From JAEUSG01 sp964590225 (GTDB taxonomy: Bacteria > Fibrobacterota > OXYB2-FULL-49-7 > JAEUSG01), in NCBI GenBank assembly GCA_964590225.1, contig CAZPWS010000015.1:1-62182 (forward strand): a stretch of 62,182 nt of DNA. The letters run 5' to 3'. Each line of letters begins with the position of its first letter. The stretch's first letter is position 1. A program made the translations under genes and the position numbers. Shown here piece after piece: positions 52,395 through 62,141 of the stretch. The notes under the pieces are model-generated. The model saw only the letters and a program-made list of their open reading frames with translations, was not told where the DNA came from and did not search any database.

Positions 52395-53207
52395 ATGTCA
52401 ATTAATGCTGCTCTTGAAAAGCATCTGCTTTCTGCAGCCGCCAAGGCTCTGGGAACTGATCTTGAAAGGCTTATTCCCAAAACCACGCTTAAGAAAGTAT
52501 CTCCCGAAAAACCATATGCCGATTATGATATGACACTTGGGCAGTTTTATGTGCCCGGTAAAACGCGCAGGGAGGATCCAACGGAGGAGCATAAGCTTCT
52601 TGCCGGTTTAAAGGTAATGGCAGAAAAACTTAAGAAAGAAAATGACGCTCTTAAAAATCTTGTAAGAAGTGAAGCTGAGAAAGCGGCAAAAAAAGGGTTT
52701 GAGAAAGGCCTTCGTGATGGATTTGAGCAGGGATATCAGAAAGGTAAGCAGGAGGCCAGCAAGGAAGTTGCTGCGGTAAGAGCTGACACAGTTAAAGTGC
52801 TTGAAAAATTTGAAATTGATAAAAAGGTCTTTTTCCATGAGGCGGAGGGAAAAGTTATTGAGCTTGCTTTACTTGCCACAGAGGCGATAATTGGTAAAAC
52901 AACCAATGCTTCGGACGAAGCAGTACTAAATGTTGTAAAGAAGGGAATTGCTGAGATAGCCTCGTCAGACACTGTGACATTGAGGATTAATCCGCTGAAC
53001 CTTGAAGCTGTTGAAAGCGGAAAAAATTTTTGGCATTCGGTATCATCAAATCTTAAAGATGTAAAAATCGTTGCAGATACACGCGTTGACAAAGGTGGAT
53101 GCATTGTTGAATCTGCTGGTGGTGCCGTGGATGCAAGATTAGAAACTCAATTAAAATCTTTAAGGACTTCGTTTTTAAAACTGTGGCAAGAAGCATCGGG
53201 CTTCTGA
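52395..53207 (+). CDS. fliH: Flagellar assembly protein FliH
   Basis: FliH is the stator-like regulator that binds the export ATPase FliI. The central part has the repeated glycine pattern GFEKGLRDGFEQGYQKGKQ (near residue 100), a FliH mark. The C-terminal half resembles the FliH/YscL/V-ATPase E fold (VIELALLATEAIIGKTTN, then DTRVDKGGCIVESAGGAVDARLETQL). Length of 270 residues is normal. It starts two bases after fliG and stops 25 bases before fliI. Confidence 0.9.
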   Translation: MSINAALEKHLLSAAAKALGTDLERLIPKTTLKKVSPEKPYADYDMTLGQFYVPGKTRREDPTEEHKLLAGLKVMAEKLKKENDALKNLVRSEAEKAAKKGFEKGLRDGFEQGYQKGKQEASKEVAAVRADTVKVLEKFEIDKKVFFHEAEGKVIELALLATEAIIGKTTNASDEAVLNVVKKGIAEIASSDTVTLRINPLNLEAVESGKNFWHSVSSNLKDVKIVADTRVDKGGCIVESAGGAVDARLETQLKSLRTSFLKLWQEASGF

Positions 53208-53232
53208 ATCATGTTGTTTAAGGAAGAGCAGC

Positions 53233-54552
53233 ATGACATACGCTCTTGACAAATATAAATCATTCCTCGATACTTCGCCACGGTTGCATCTTGTAAGAGG
53301 TACTATTTCCCGCGTTGTTGGTCTAATAATAGAATCGAATGGTCCTACTGCAAGTATTGGAGAGATCTGTTTAATTGAACATAATGGTTTAGTAGTGGGC
53401 CGTGCGGAAGTAGTGGGATTCAGGGAAGAGAAAACGCTGCTTATGCCGCTTGGCGAAATGGCCGGCATAAGGGCTGGTATGATAGTTACCGCAACGGGTG
53501 CTCCATTACAGCTTGCTCTTTCGGCATCATTTCTTGGCAGAGTAGTTGACGGTCTTGGAAATCCTATTGATGGCAAGGGGCCTATACAAGGGACAGAGAT
53601 TCGCAAAATAACAGGGTTGCCTCCTAATCCGCTTGAACGGAACAGGATAGCAGAGCCGATGGCTACTGGTATAAGGTCAATTGACGGCTTTCTTTCGATA
53701 GGCAAGGGGCAGCGGATGGGGATTTTTGCGGGTTCGGGAGTAGGTAAAAGCGTTACTCTTGGCATGATTGCTAAACACGGCAAGGCGCAGGTAAATGTTA
53801 TTGCTTTAATCGGAGAACGCGGGAGAGAGGTAAGGGAATTTATAGAGAGGGATCTTGGCGAGGAGGGGCTTAAGCGGAGTATAGTAGTAGTAGCAACTTC
53901 CGATCAGCCCGCGCTTATTAGAATAAAGGGAATTATGGTTGCTACGACAATTGCTGAGTATTTTAGAGATAAAGGAAACGACTGTGTGCTGATGTGTGAT
54001 TCGTCAACTCGGCTTGCTATGGCACAAAGGGAAATTGGATTGGCCACGGGCGAGCCGCCGGCCACAAAGGGATATACGCCTTCGGTGTTTGCTCTGCTGC
54101 CCAGAATACTTGAGAGAGCGGGCACCTCAAGCCAAGGTACAATAACAGGTCTTTATACAGTGCTTGTAGAGGGCGATGACCTTGACGAACCAATAGCTGA
54201 TGCCATGCGAGCCATTCTCGACGGGCATATTGTTTTATCGAGAGCAATTGCGAATAAAAATCATTATCCGGCCGTTGATGTGCTTGCAAGCATAAGCAGG
54301 GTTATGGGTGATGTTATTTCAAAGGAACACAAGGAGGCGGCTAAAAGGTTGCTCACGCTTATGGCGGAATACAGAAACGCCGAGGACCTAATTGCCATTG
54401 GGGCTTACGCAAAGGGAAGCAATCCTGAGGTTGACAAGGCAATGCTAATTATGGGTGAATTAAACCAGTTTCTGCGGCAGGCAACCGATGAAAAGGTTGA
54501 ACTTGTCGATACGGTACAATTACTTGCAAAAATGGCATCGAAAGTACAATGA
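53233..54552 (+). CDS. fliI: Flagellum-specific ATPase FliI
   Basis: FliI is the ATPase of the flagellar type III export apparatus. Walker A is GIFAGSGVGKSVTLGMIAKH near residue 165. ALIGERGREVREFIERDLG, CVLMCDSSTRLAMAQREIGLATGEPP and the ATP-synthase-like TSSQGTITGLYTVLVEGDD follow. Length of 439 residues is standard. AAGGAAGAG lies before ATG 53233. Its last four bases overlap the fliJ start (ATGA). Confidence 0.96.
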   Translation: MTYALDKYKSFLDTSPRLHLVRGTISRVVGLIIESNGPTASIGEICLIEHNGLVVGRAEVVGFREEKTLLMPLGEMAGIRAGMIVTATGAPLQLALSASFLGRVVDGLGNPIDGKGPIQGTEIRKITGLPPNPLERNRIAEPMATGIRSIDGFLSIGKGQRMGIFAGSGVGKSVTLGMIAKHGKAQVNVIALIGERGREVREFIERDLGEEGLKRSIVVVATSDQPALIRIKGIMVATTIAEYFRDKGNDCVLMCDSSTRLAMAQREIGLATGEPPATKGYTPSVFALLPRILERAGTSSQGTITGLYTVLVEGDDLDEPIADAMRAILDGHIVLSRAIANKNHYPAVDVLASISRVMGDVISKEHKEAAKRLLTLMAEYRNAEDLIAIGAYAKGSNPEVDKAMLIMGELNQFLRQATDEKVELVDTVQLLAKMASKVQ

Positions 54553-54998
54553 AAAAATTCAGATTTAATCTTGAAGCACTCGAAAAGCTTTATAGAATAA
54601 AAGAAGAGGAAAAAAAGCGGCAACTCGCGGATGCCAACAGGCTTTTTATTCAGGCAGAGCAGGAACTTACACGGCTTGGCAAGGAGTATGATGATTCTCA
54701 GGAAATGGAATTAAGACGGAGAGAAAATGGCGAGTCTGTTTATAGTATGCGTCTGTTTGTGCAATATGCGTTTGATATTAAAAACAGGATTGAGACACAA
54801 AAAAAGAGAGTCATTGAGGTTAGTAGGCTTTTAAACGAGGCCAAAAAAGAGGTGATGGAGGCAAAGCGCAGGGTAAAATCGATGGATAAAATAAGAGAGA
54901 GGCGATACAATCTTTGGAAAAAAGAGCGTGGCCGTTTCGAAGCCAAAACTTTGGATGATTTATGCCAGCAACAGTTTATTCGGAATGAAATGGGATGA
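54549..54998 (+). CDS. fliJ: Flagellar export chaperone/coiled-coil protein FliJ
   Basis: The protein of 149 residues is almost wholly helical and charged: KKFRFNLEALEKLYRIKEEEKKRQLADAN, then long Lys/Glu/Arg-rich coiled coil. The opening FRFNLEALLK-like phrase and the position after fliI identify FliJ, which forms the stalk of the export ATPase. Start overlaps fliI by four bases, and its stop overlaps the start of the following large surface-protein gene by four bases. Sequence is otherwise poorly conserved, as is normal for FliJ. Confidence 0.88.
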   Translation: MKKFRFNLEALEKLYRIKEEEKKRQLADANRLFIQAEQELTRLGKEYDDSQEMELRRRENGESVYSMRLFVQYAFDIKNRIETQKKRVIEVSRLLNEAKKEVMEAKRRVKSMDKIRERRYNLWKKERGRFEAKTLDDLCQQQFIRNEMG

Positions 54999-57900
54999 AA
55001 AGTTTCTTTGTACTTTTAGGTGTCGCTATTTCAATTCTGTCTTCTGATTTGACAATTACAGATTTTTCGGGTGCATCTAATCTTTACAGAGCAACTCAAC
55101 TCAATACAACAATGTCGCCTGAAATTGACAGTGTGCGGTATGTAAATCTAATCTCTGCCGACACTCTAATTTCGGGAAGTAAATCGTCCGCACTCAATCA
55201 AAGACAGGCTGCATGGCCGATGCTAACGAGTACTTCTGAAAACAGGTTTAAGTTTTCCTACATCTGGTTTTGTGAACCAGTTACCAATGTTGGTAACTAT
55301 ATGTACGAGAAAGATATTGAGCTTTTGCCATCTCTAAACAGTATAGCGGTAACTACTGCTGCCGACCCCATTCAGGCACATCGTGATTCCATGGGTCTCC
55401 TCGTAACGAGGAGGATTCTGCAAACAACAGGTCAGCGCATAGGTGGTATGAATAGCAAAGGTTTTTCTCTCTCCAATGGCAGACATTTAAGGCTTTGTCA
55501 GGGCTGGGGTGGAACGCGCGATTCGGTTTATATAATTGATACTACGGATAACAGCGGAACACTTTCGGCGGTATCACTATTGGATTCCTTAATACAGATA
55601 AAAACTTATCCTGACTACTGTATAAACAAGACCGAAGACACCCTCTTTGTGGTTTTTTCTCCTAATAATTCAAGAATTGTTGTATCGCCTATAAGGCTTG
55701 TTCATCCTAATAGTTCTGTTCGGGGAACGCCTCTTCATGTATTGAATGATGGTGGGGACAGGAAAGATTTTGGTATTGCCCGTGACAAAGAGAGCGGAAT
55801 TTTTGCAATTACGGCGCTCAGGGTTTCGGGTTCGGATACTACAGTTGAGCTGTCAAGATTATCTCCGAGTTTTTCAGTTACGCATACAATGATTTTGCAG
55901 AACGGCTTGCCACGGCATCAAAACGATGCAAGAAATATTTCTGTAGTATCACTTGGTGAAAATAAATTTGCTGTCTCTTATTTTCTATCCGGAACTAACG
56001 GGACATACCTTAAAGTTGTTGATCTCACAAATGATATTACTGTTCATTCGACAGTTACTCTTGATAATAGCAGGAGCTTAATCCCAAATATCTGTTACAG
56101 AAGTGGAAAGTTAGCAGCAGTATGGCTAAAGGATATATCGGCAGCTGCAAATAATAGTCGCGTTTACGGGAAAATATTTACTATTGAAAATGGATTAATA
56201 AGTGACACAATCTACTCCGGACCGGTTTCGGTAAATAGCGCAATTACAGAGAGCTACTTTAATCTTCCTGCCAACTATAGGCTTGGTGTTTCTCTTGATG
56301 ACTATGGGAATTTAGTTGCTGCATTTGTTAATCAGACAAATTATAGGCTTTACCTTTCTGCGCTTGTACCAACTTTCTTTTTTGCTGATACAGGATATTT
56401 TTCTATAAAAGATTCGATTCCAGAAAATGGTTATGGTTCGCTTGCTTCTGATTCAATAAAATATTCCTCGTTTAGCGCAGTAAATTCCGGCTATGGAAAC
56501 GCTGAACTTCTCCTTCGTGTGAGTAGCGACAATAATTTTTCTGGTCCGTATCTTTCTGTAAGTGGAGCTACAAATACTGATGCCTATCTGGGGCACCACT
56601 ATGAATACAGGATACGAATGTTAACCGGGGTGAGTCCTACAGAGGGGCCAAGAATTGGTAGCGCAGCTTTTAGTTATAATGTTAAGCCAACATTGGCCAG
56701 TATTGATAGCTATTATGTAAATGGAAGCACAAAATCGCTTTCAGAAAATGACACAATAAGTCTTTTAAGGGGTACGGATTCTCTGCGCCTTTACTTTAGC
56801 GCACGAGATTACGATAACGCTTCATTTATTACTTACCATGTCAATGGTTATATAGATTCATCAAATGTGCTGGAGAAACAGGCTGCTTATTCATATAGCG
56901 GCTCTATAAATATTAACCCCAATAGCTATGCGCGCGATACAGTTTATAGGCTTTCTTTTTCAGTTGTGGATACCAATGGATGGGGTTCGGACTCGTTTCA
57001 TCTTTTTGTAAATTTGCATAACGCTATTCCAAAGCTGACTGCCCGTGCTTTGGGTTATGATTACAGAGGCTCTCAATCAATTGATACAATGATCAATTAT
57101 GGTGATACTATTTTTGTAATCGATTCAGGGTATTCTGTAATTCGCTCAACTGCAACCGACTCAAACAATGTAACTGTTACGCAGGGCTTTTTCTTTAATG
57201 GAAATGGTGAGCCGCCCAAAACAGGGGCTCTTGTTTACAGCGATACTGTTTATGCAGACTCTATACTTAGTATAGCCACGGTTTTTATATCTGTTGATGA
57301 TCCTTTGGGCGGAAGAGATTCGCTTATGTTTTACTTGAGAGTATCGCACCTTCCTTTTATTGATTCGGTATATTACCAAAACGGTAGCGGCCCGATTGCA
57401 ATCTCTAAAGATTCTTCATCGATTAGGTTGCTGACACTTTTTCCTGATACTTTTATAATCAAGGCCAACGACCCCGATATTTTCTTAGACGATATGCTTA
57501 CATTTAGCATGTCAATTGATGGTGCTGTTGATACCTCTTGTACTGTTCGTGACTCTGTTGTCCGCTTTTTTAGAGCAGCAAACAGAGGCGCATCCCGAAT
57601 AGTGTTGTCCGTATCAGATCAATCCAGTGCATCAGATTCTACTGTGATTACGCTCATATATCCTGCTGTTTCTGCGGTTTCATACGCTGCGGATTCAGTT
57701 TATCTTATCGACAGCCTTATTTCGTATCCTGTCCGTCGAAGGGCTACAATTGAGAATATTAATGCCTCAACAAAAAAAATAGCTCTTGCGAGTTCTGGAA
57801 CAGATACCGTTACAATTGGTCCTATTAGCTTTAAAAAAAATGGGGGTGGCGGATATTTCCGTGTGGGAGCCTCTATGTCAAGGAGCGCTGCGGTTGCTCT

Positions 57901-59329
57901 TGATTCCATAGTAAATATTCGTAGAGTTGCACCTAATGACACACTTTTCATAACAATCCGTGACAGTGTGGCAATTCCCTATTTCGATTCTGCTCGGATA
58001 AACTTGTCGGCTGTTTTAGGCGATACGGTGGTAAGAGATACGCTACAAATCTATTCAAATGATCCTTACCAAAATACATTGGAATATGCAATAAAACTAA
58101 CTGTAAAGGAGCCTCCATTTATAGTGCAAGATTCCTTGCGTTCGCGAGGTAGTAATAAGCCGCTATTCATTGTTTATAGCGAGCCAATGCAGCGGACAGA
58201 TACAGCTTTGGCAGGCATAGTACTATACAGTCTCTATGATTCATTGCGAGCGGCATTAGCTGCCGGGATGGACACAACACCAGCGATGCCATGCTCATTA
58301 TGGTTTTCAAAAGAGGATAGTTCCCGTTTCGATACCCTTTTTATCTCTCCACTTTGCTCGACTTATTCTTACACAAGCCTTAGCTATAGCGTTTCTCCCA
58401 AAGATGGCTTTTTTATCGCAACAGATATAATTCGACTTTCGATGTCTTCGGCTTTGCGGGATGAACAGGGCAATTATCTTGATCTTGACAATAACTACAT
58501 GCCTGATTTTCCTGTAAATAGAAAAATATTCACCAAGGTAATGGATAGTTCAGGAATGCGTATTAGTGCGGTATCTCCCGAAAGCAATTCAATATCAGAA
58601 GCACCGGTTCCCCGTTTTTCGGTAACTTTTTCTTCACCCCTTTTAGTTTCTTCGATTGACACTTCCCTTGTTAATAACCGCTCTATAAGAATAATTTCTG
58701 CTGCCTTTCCAAATTCTCCCTTTCCTTTGTTGGCTGCTCCAGTAATTAATGGAAGGGAACTTTCGTTTCGTACAGCCGGCGGTTTCCCTGGAAGCGATAC
58801 TGTTACTGTTACAATTTCTGCATCGGTTAATGATTCTATGGGTAACACTCTCGATGCAAACATGGATGGAAGAGGCGGTTTTTTTGACCTATATGGAACA
58901 GCCGGATTTGGAGTAGCGGATACATTTATTACATCACATTTACAAAGCGGTGGCGATAATTATTCATGGATATTTTATACTGCTCCGCAGGATTTTTATC
59001 TTTTTCCTGTTCCATACGAGCCAAATAAAAACAGTCGTCATGCGAGTCAGGGTGGGGTAATTTTCAAGAACATTCACACAGTTGCTATTGGCAAAGGGAA
59101 CATTAGTGGAGTTGATATTCTGATTTTCTCTGCAGATGGCAAACCGGTCTATTCTACTGCCAAAACTAAAGAGACCATTACAATCGCCCAAGGGCTAAAG
59201 CCGTCATGGAAATGGCGTGCCGTAAATAGTTCAGGCAAAGATGTGGCTTCGGGGCTTTACCTATACTGCATTGTAAAAAGCGCTACAGGAGAAGTTTTAA
59301 AAAAGGGCAAACTGGTTGTAATAAGATGA
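54995..59329 (+). CDS. Giant exported protein with C-terminal FlgD-like sorting domain
   Basis: The protein has 1444 residues. It starts with a hydrophobic signal-like segment (residues 3-17). The body is Ser/Thr/Asp-rich and beta-rich. It includes a propeller-like part (to about residue 470) and several Ig/cadherin-like stretches (DRYYVNGSTK- and FSVVDTNGWGSDSF-like units), together with late bacterial Ig-like motifs (VSPESNSISEAPVPRFSVTFSSPL). The last 100 residues are the FlgD-like/Por-secretion domain (FPVPYEPNKNSRHASQGGVIF, then SGLYLYCIV). No catalytic motif is recognised. It overlaps fliJ by four bases, so it is translated from the flagellar operon. Probably surface-exposed or adhesive. 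Confidence 0.7.
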   Translation: MKSFFVLLGVAISILSSDLTITDFSGASNLYRATQLNTTMSPEIDSVRYVNLISADTLISGSKSSALNQRQAAWPMLTSTSENRFKFSYIWFCEPVTNVGNYMYEKDIELLPSLNSIAVTTAADPIQAHRDSMGLLVTRRILQTTGQRIGGMNSKGFSLSNGRHLRLCQGWGGTRDSVYIIDTTDNSGTLSAVSLLDSLIQIKTYPDYCINKTEDTLFVVFSPNNSRIVVSPIRLVHPNSSVRGTPLHVLNDGGDRKDFGIARDKESGIFAITALRVSGSDTTVELSRLSPSFSVTHTMILQNGLPRHQNDARNISVVSLGENKFAVSYFLSGTNGTYLKVVDLTNDITVHSTVTLDNSRSLIPNICYRSGKLAAVWLKDISAAANNSRVYGKIFTIENGLISDTIYSGPVSVNSAITESYFNLPANYRLGVSLDDYGNLVAAFVNQTNYRLYLSALVPTFFFADTGYFSIKDSIPENGYGSLASDSIKYSSFSAVNSGYGNAELLLRVSSDNNFSGPYLSVSGATNTDAYLGHHYEYRIRMLTGVSPTEGPRIGSAAFSYNVKPTLASIDSYYVNGSTKSLSENDTISLLRGTDSLRLYFSARDYDNASFITYHVNGYIDSSNVLEKQAAYSYSGSININPNSYARDTVYRLSFSVVDTNGWGSDSFHLFVNLHNAIPKLTARALGYDYRGSQSIDTMINYGDTIFVIDSGYSVIRSTATDSNNVTVTQGFFFNGNGEPPKTGALVYSDTVYADSILSIATVFISVDDPLGGRDSLMFYLRVSHLPFIDSVYYQNGSGPIAISKDSSSIRLLTLFPDTFIIKANDPDIFLDDMLTFSMSIDGAVDTSCTVRDSVVRFFRAANRGASRIVLSVSDQSSASDSTVITLIYPAVSAVSYAADSVYLIDSLISYPVRRRATIENINASTKKIALASSGTDTVTIGPISFKKNGGGGYFRVGASMSRSAAVALDSIVNIRRVAPNDTLFITIRDSVAIPYFDSARINLSAVLGDTVVRDTLQIYSNDPYQNTLEYAIKLTVKEPPFIVQDSLRSRGSNKPLFIVYSEPMQRTDTALAGIVLYSLYDSLRAALAAGMDTTPAMPCSLWFSKEDSSRFDTLFISPLCSTYSYTSLSYSVSPKDGFFIATDIIRLSMSSALRDEQGNYLDLDNNYMPDFPVNRKIFTKVMDSSGMRISAVSPESNSISEAPVPRFSVTFSSPLLVSSIDTSLVNNRSIRIISAAFPNSPFPLLAAPVINGRELSFRTAGGFPGSDTVTVTISASVNDSMGNTLDANMDGRGGFFDLYGTAGFGVADTFITSHLQSGGDNYSWIFYTAPQDFYLFPVPYEPNKNSRHASQGGVIFKNIHTVAIGKGNISGVDILIFSADGKPVYSTAKTKETITIAQGLKPSWKWRAVNSSGKDVASGLYLYCIVKSATGEVLKKGKLVVIR

Positions 59330-59347
59330 TAAGAGAAGCGCAGCGTA

Positions 59348-60634
59348 CTATATAACAGATCCATCGGGAATAACAGCACCGGAAGGAATTATAGTTATCC
59401 CGTCCCGGATCCAGTAGTTTTCATGCCTTATTTCTCCGAGTCCATGCTTTGAAGTAATTACCACATTGTTTCCAATACGGGCATTTCTGTCGATTATTGT
59501 CCGTTCTATTTTACATCCGTTGCCTATGCCCATTGGGGGGATAGTTTTGTCGAGAGATTCCCATCTGGTAAGTTTATGTTCGCCCTCGTAAAAATCAGCG
59601 CCGAGCATTACTACCGAGTCCAGATGTGTACCGCTGCCAATGCGGCTCCTTTCGCCAATTACGGACCTTGAAATAGAAGAGGCAGCAACAGAACAGCCTG
59701 CGTTTACAAGGCTCTCCTTAATAACTGTAGAACCAATGCGGCTTGGAGGGAGCGGTTCCGCGCTTGTGTAAAATGGTCGTCTATGAGAAAAGATATCGAA
59801 TGGAGGGACTGAAGACGAAAGTGAAATGTTAGCTTCAAAAAAGGCTGAAATGGTACCAATATCTTTCCAGTAGCCGGAAAAAGGATATGCCATTACTTTA
59901 TATTTTGATACTGCGGTTTGAAGCACCTCGCGACCAAAATCGGTTTGACTACTGTTATTTAGCAAGTCGAGCAGCACTTTGGGCTCAAAGACATATACAC
60001 CCATATTCGCAAGACACCTTCCTCTCTCGAATATGCAGCCATACGGGGTGAAATGAGCCGGGTCGGCGATATAATCCGATATTACGGATTGGTCGCGCGG
60101 TTTTTCGGCAAAAGAGAGCGCAGCACCCCTTTTGTCAACTTTTACTAAGCCAAAAGATGACGCCTCCTCTCCCTTAATCGGGGAGACGGCTACAGTTACA
60201 TCGGCTCCTGTCATTCGGTGAAATCCAAGGAAGTCGGCATAGTTCATGTTGTAAAGGTGATCGCCGGATAAGATCAGCATTTGCTCAAACTTATAGTATG
60301 TCGTGTGTTTCAAAGTTGCCCTAACGGCGTCTGCGGTACCCTGAAACCAATCTGCTCCGTGTGCGGTTTGTTCCGCAGCAAGAATGTCAACAAAGCCGTT
60401 GGTGAATGCGTCAAAATGGTAAGTTTGCATTATGTGTCTGTGCAAGCTTGCCGACATAAATTGTGTAAGGACAAATATTCTGTTTACTCCAGAATTTATG
60501 CAGTTGCTAACCGGAATGTCAATAAGCCGGTATTTACCAAGAAACGGTAGCGCCGGCTTTGCCCTTTCAATAGTAAGAGGAAAGAGTCTCGTTCCCCTTC
60601 CGCCTCCCAATATTACGGCCGTAACATTATTCAA
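59348..60634 (-). CDS. glgC: Glucose-1-phosphate adenylyltransferase
   Basis: GlgC makes ADP-glucose for glycogen synthesis. The motif GGGRGTRLFPLT lies near residue 11, then KPALPFLGKYRLIDIPVSNCINSG and the substrate-binding LSGDHLYNMNYADFLGFH. FAEKPRD and PYPFSGYWKDIGTISAFFEAN-like sequence follow (here AYPFSGYWKDIGT). The C-terminal left-handed beta-helix begins near residue 290. Length of 428 residues is standard. The only in-frame start is TTG 60634, overlapping the dapF stop by four bases. Glycogen synthase is not seen nearby. Confidence 0.95.
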   Translation of the reverse strand: MNNVTAVILGGGRGTRLFPLTIERAKPALPFLGKYRLIDIPVSNCINSGVNRIFVLTQFMSASLHRHIMQTYHFDAFTNGFVDILAAEQTAHGADWFQGTADAVRATLKHTTYYKFEQMLILSGDHLYNMNYADFLGFHRMTGADVTVAVSPIKGEEASSFGLVKVDKRGAALSFAEKPRDQSVISDYIADPAHFTPYGCIFERGRCLANMGVYVFEPKVLLDLLNNSSQTDFGREVLQTAVSKYKVMAYPFSGYWKDIGTISAFFEANISLSSSVPPFDIFSHRRPFYTSAEPLPPSRIGSTVIKESLVNAGCSVAASSISRSVIGERSRIGSGTHLDSVVMLGADFYEGEHKLTRWESLDKTIPPMGIGNGCKIERTIIDRNARIGNNVVITSKHGLGEIRHENYWIRDGITIIPSGAVIPDGSVI

Positions 60635-61464
60635 AGGATAATTTCTCCCGAGAAAACCTCAACCGCAGGACCAGTCATAAATACCGACGAAAAATTATCC
60701 GGCCATTCAAGCTTAAGATCGCCGCCTCTCAGATGGTTTGTAATTGCTCTTTCGGTAAGCCCACATAAAACCCCTGCGACACATACGGCCGATGCTCCTG
60801 TTCCGCACGCAAGTGTTTCTCCTGCTCCTCTCTCCCATGTTCGTTGCATGACTTCACTGCGCGAGATTATCTGCACAAATTCAACATTTGTACGGCGAGG
60901 AAACAGTTTATGGTTTTCTATTAACGGGCCAAATTCATGAACGGGAAAGTTCTCAACATTATCGACCCAGATAACACAGTGGGGATTTCCCATGCCTACG
61001 GCTGTAAAAAGGAATTCGCTGCCGTTAATGCTTAATGGCTGTCGCAGTGCTGGTGTTGCCGATGCCAGTACAGGTATCTGTTCCGGCTGTAAAAATGGTG
61101 CTCCCATGTCAACCCGGGCAGCAATAGCCTTATCCCCTTCAGTTGTGAGTGTAATTGTTTTAATGCCAGCGCCGGTTTCTATGTTCAGTTTTTCCTTTTT
61201 TGCTATTCCATGGTCATATATATACTTGGCTACGCAGCGGATGCCGTTACCGCACATCTCTGACGAGGAACCATCGGAATTGTACATTATCATACGGGCA
61301 TCAGCCTTGTCGGAAGGAGCAATAAGAATAAGACCGTCCGATCCTATGCCGAAGTTTCTGTTGGAAACCCTTATAGCAAGCTGCTCGGGATTACTCACTT
61401 TCTCGTCAAAAGCGTTGACATAAACATAGTCATTTCCTGCTCCTTGCATTTTTGTAAATTTCAT
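60631..61464 (-). CDS. dapF: Diaminopimelate epimerase
   Basis: DapF interconverts LL- and meso-diaminopimelate for lysine and peptidoglycan synthesis. Its N terminus KFTKMQGAGNDYVYVNAF is classic. The two catalytic cysteines are in SSEMCGNGIRCVAKY and ETLACGTGASAVC. Length of 277 residues is normal. I prefer ATG 61464, with a GAGGGG-like site upstream, over the GTG at 61467, which adds one residue. The lptE stop overlaps this start region, and its own stop overlaps glgC, so the three genes form one operon. Confidence 0.96.
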   Translation of the reverse strand: MKFTKMQGAGNDYVYVNAFDEKVSNPEQLAIRVSNRNFGIGSDGLILIAPSDKADARMIMYNSDGSSSEMCGNGIRCVAKYIYDHGIAKKEKLNIETGAGIKTITLTTEGDKAIAARVDMGAPFLQPEQIPVLASATPALRQPLSINGSEFLFTAVGMGNPHCVIWVDNVENFPVHEFGPLIENHKLFPRRTNVEFVQIISRSEVMQRTWERGAGETLACGTGASAVCVAGVLCGLTERAITNHLRGGDLKLEWPDNFSSVFMTGPAVEVFSGEIIL

Positions 61465-61466
61465 CA

Positions 61467-61961
61467 CTAAAATCCCCTCAAGGTATTGTTAAGCACCATA
61501 TCCGATAAAGTGATTATTATTCTGCTAATGCCGTTTTCTTCACTTTCTTCGGAAAGGGAATATACAGCCGTTGCAGAAATTTTTTCGGTGTAAAGTACCG
61601 AATTATCCAATTTATCTGTAAACTTGACGGTGGCACCTATTCTAATCCGATTTGTTTTGACATTTCCTGTTTCGTCGTAGTCGTTTGCCACTATTTCGTA
61701 ACTGTCGAGCGAAAATGAGAGTTCGGCATCTCCGCCTGCTCTTTGAACCGAAACAAGGTTTGAACTTTGAAAGGTATTCCAAACCTTCTCTCGTATTCGT
61801 TCTTCAAGACCGGCCTTGGGGGTTGAGTTATCGAAAAGAGGAATAGACACCGAGCGGATATGTGAAGGAAGCGAGGAGCCACTAAAGGAATACTTAATAC
61901 AGGACGAAAAAAGAAGAGTGACCAATAAAAGTCTTATAATTTCGCGTACTTTTTTTGACAT
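61467..61961 (-). CDS. lptE: LPS-assembly lipoprotein LptE-like
   Basis: The protein of 164 residues begins with a basic, hydrophobic signal ending in a lipobox (LLFSSC). It then has IKYSFSGSSLPSHIRSVSIPLFDNSTPKAGLEERIREKVWNTF, the usual LptE pattern seen in Fibrobacterota/Bacteroidetes-type genomes. LptE anchors and plugs LptD in the outer membrane and thereby supports LPS transport. It is the first of the lptE-dapF-glgC run on the minus strand. The N-terminal signal places it at the outer-membrane face. Confidence 0.85.
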   Translation of the reverse strand: MSKKVREIIRLLLVTLLFSSCIKYSFSGSSLPSHIRSVSIPLFDNSTPKAGLEERIREKVWNTFQSSNLVSVQRAGGDAELSFSLDSYEIVANDYDETGNVKTNRIRIGATVKFTDKLDNSVLYTEKISATAVYSLSEESEENGISRIIITLSDMVLNNTLRGF

Positions 61962-61993
61962 ACATGTAATATATAAAACGCACTATGTATTTT

Positions 61994-62141
61994 TCAGCGA
62001 TTGTTATTTTGTGCGGATAGAGCCTCAATCATTCTGATGGCTGTTTTTTGATCTTTAGCTGGTAGGCCCTGCAATTTATCAATATTAACTAATTGATGGA
62101 AAAGCGATATCTTCGTCACCAATAAAAAACTCAACAGTCAT
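61994..62141 (-). pseudogene. Possible decayed HTH (XRE-type) regulator C terminus
   Basis: A minus-strand frame ending in TGA at 61994-61996 reads FHQLVNIDKLQGLPAKDQKTAIRMIEALSAQN, similar to the tail of XRE-family regulators. The upstream part continues only in another frame (MTVEFFIGDEDIAF, ATG at 62141). A one-base change near 62088-62096 would join the two frames. Further upstream stops interrupt it. It is probably a remnant, though a sequencing error at the window edge could explain one shift. Confidence 0.3.
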
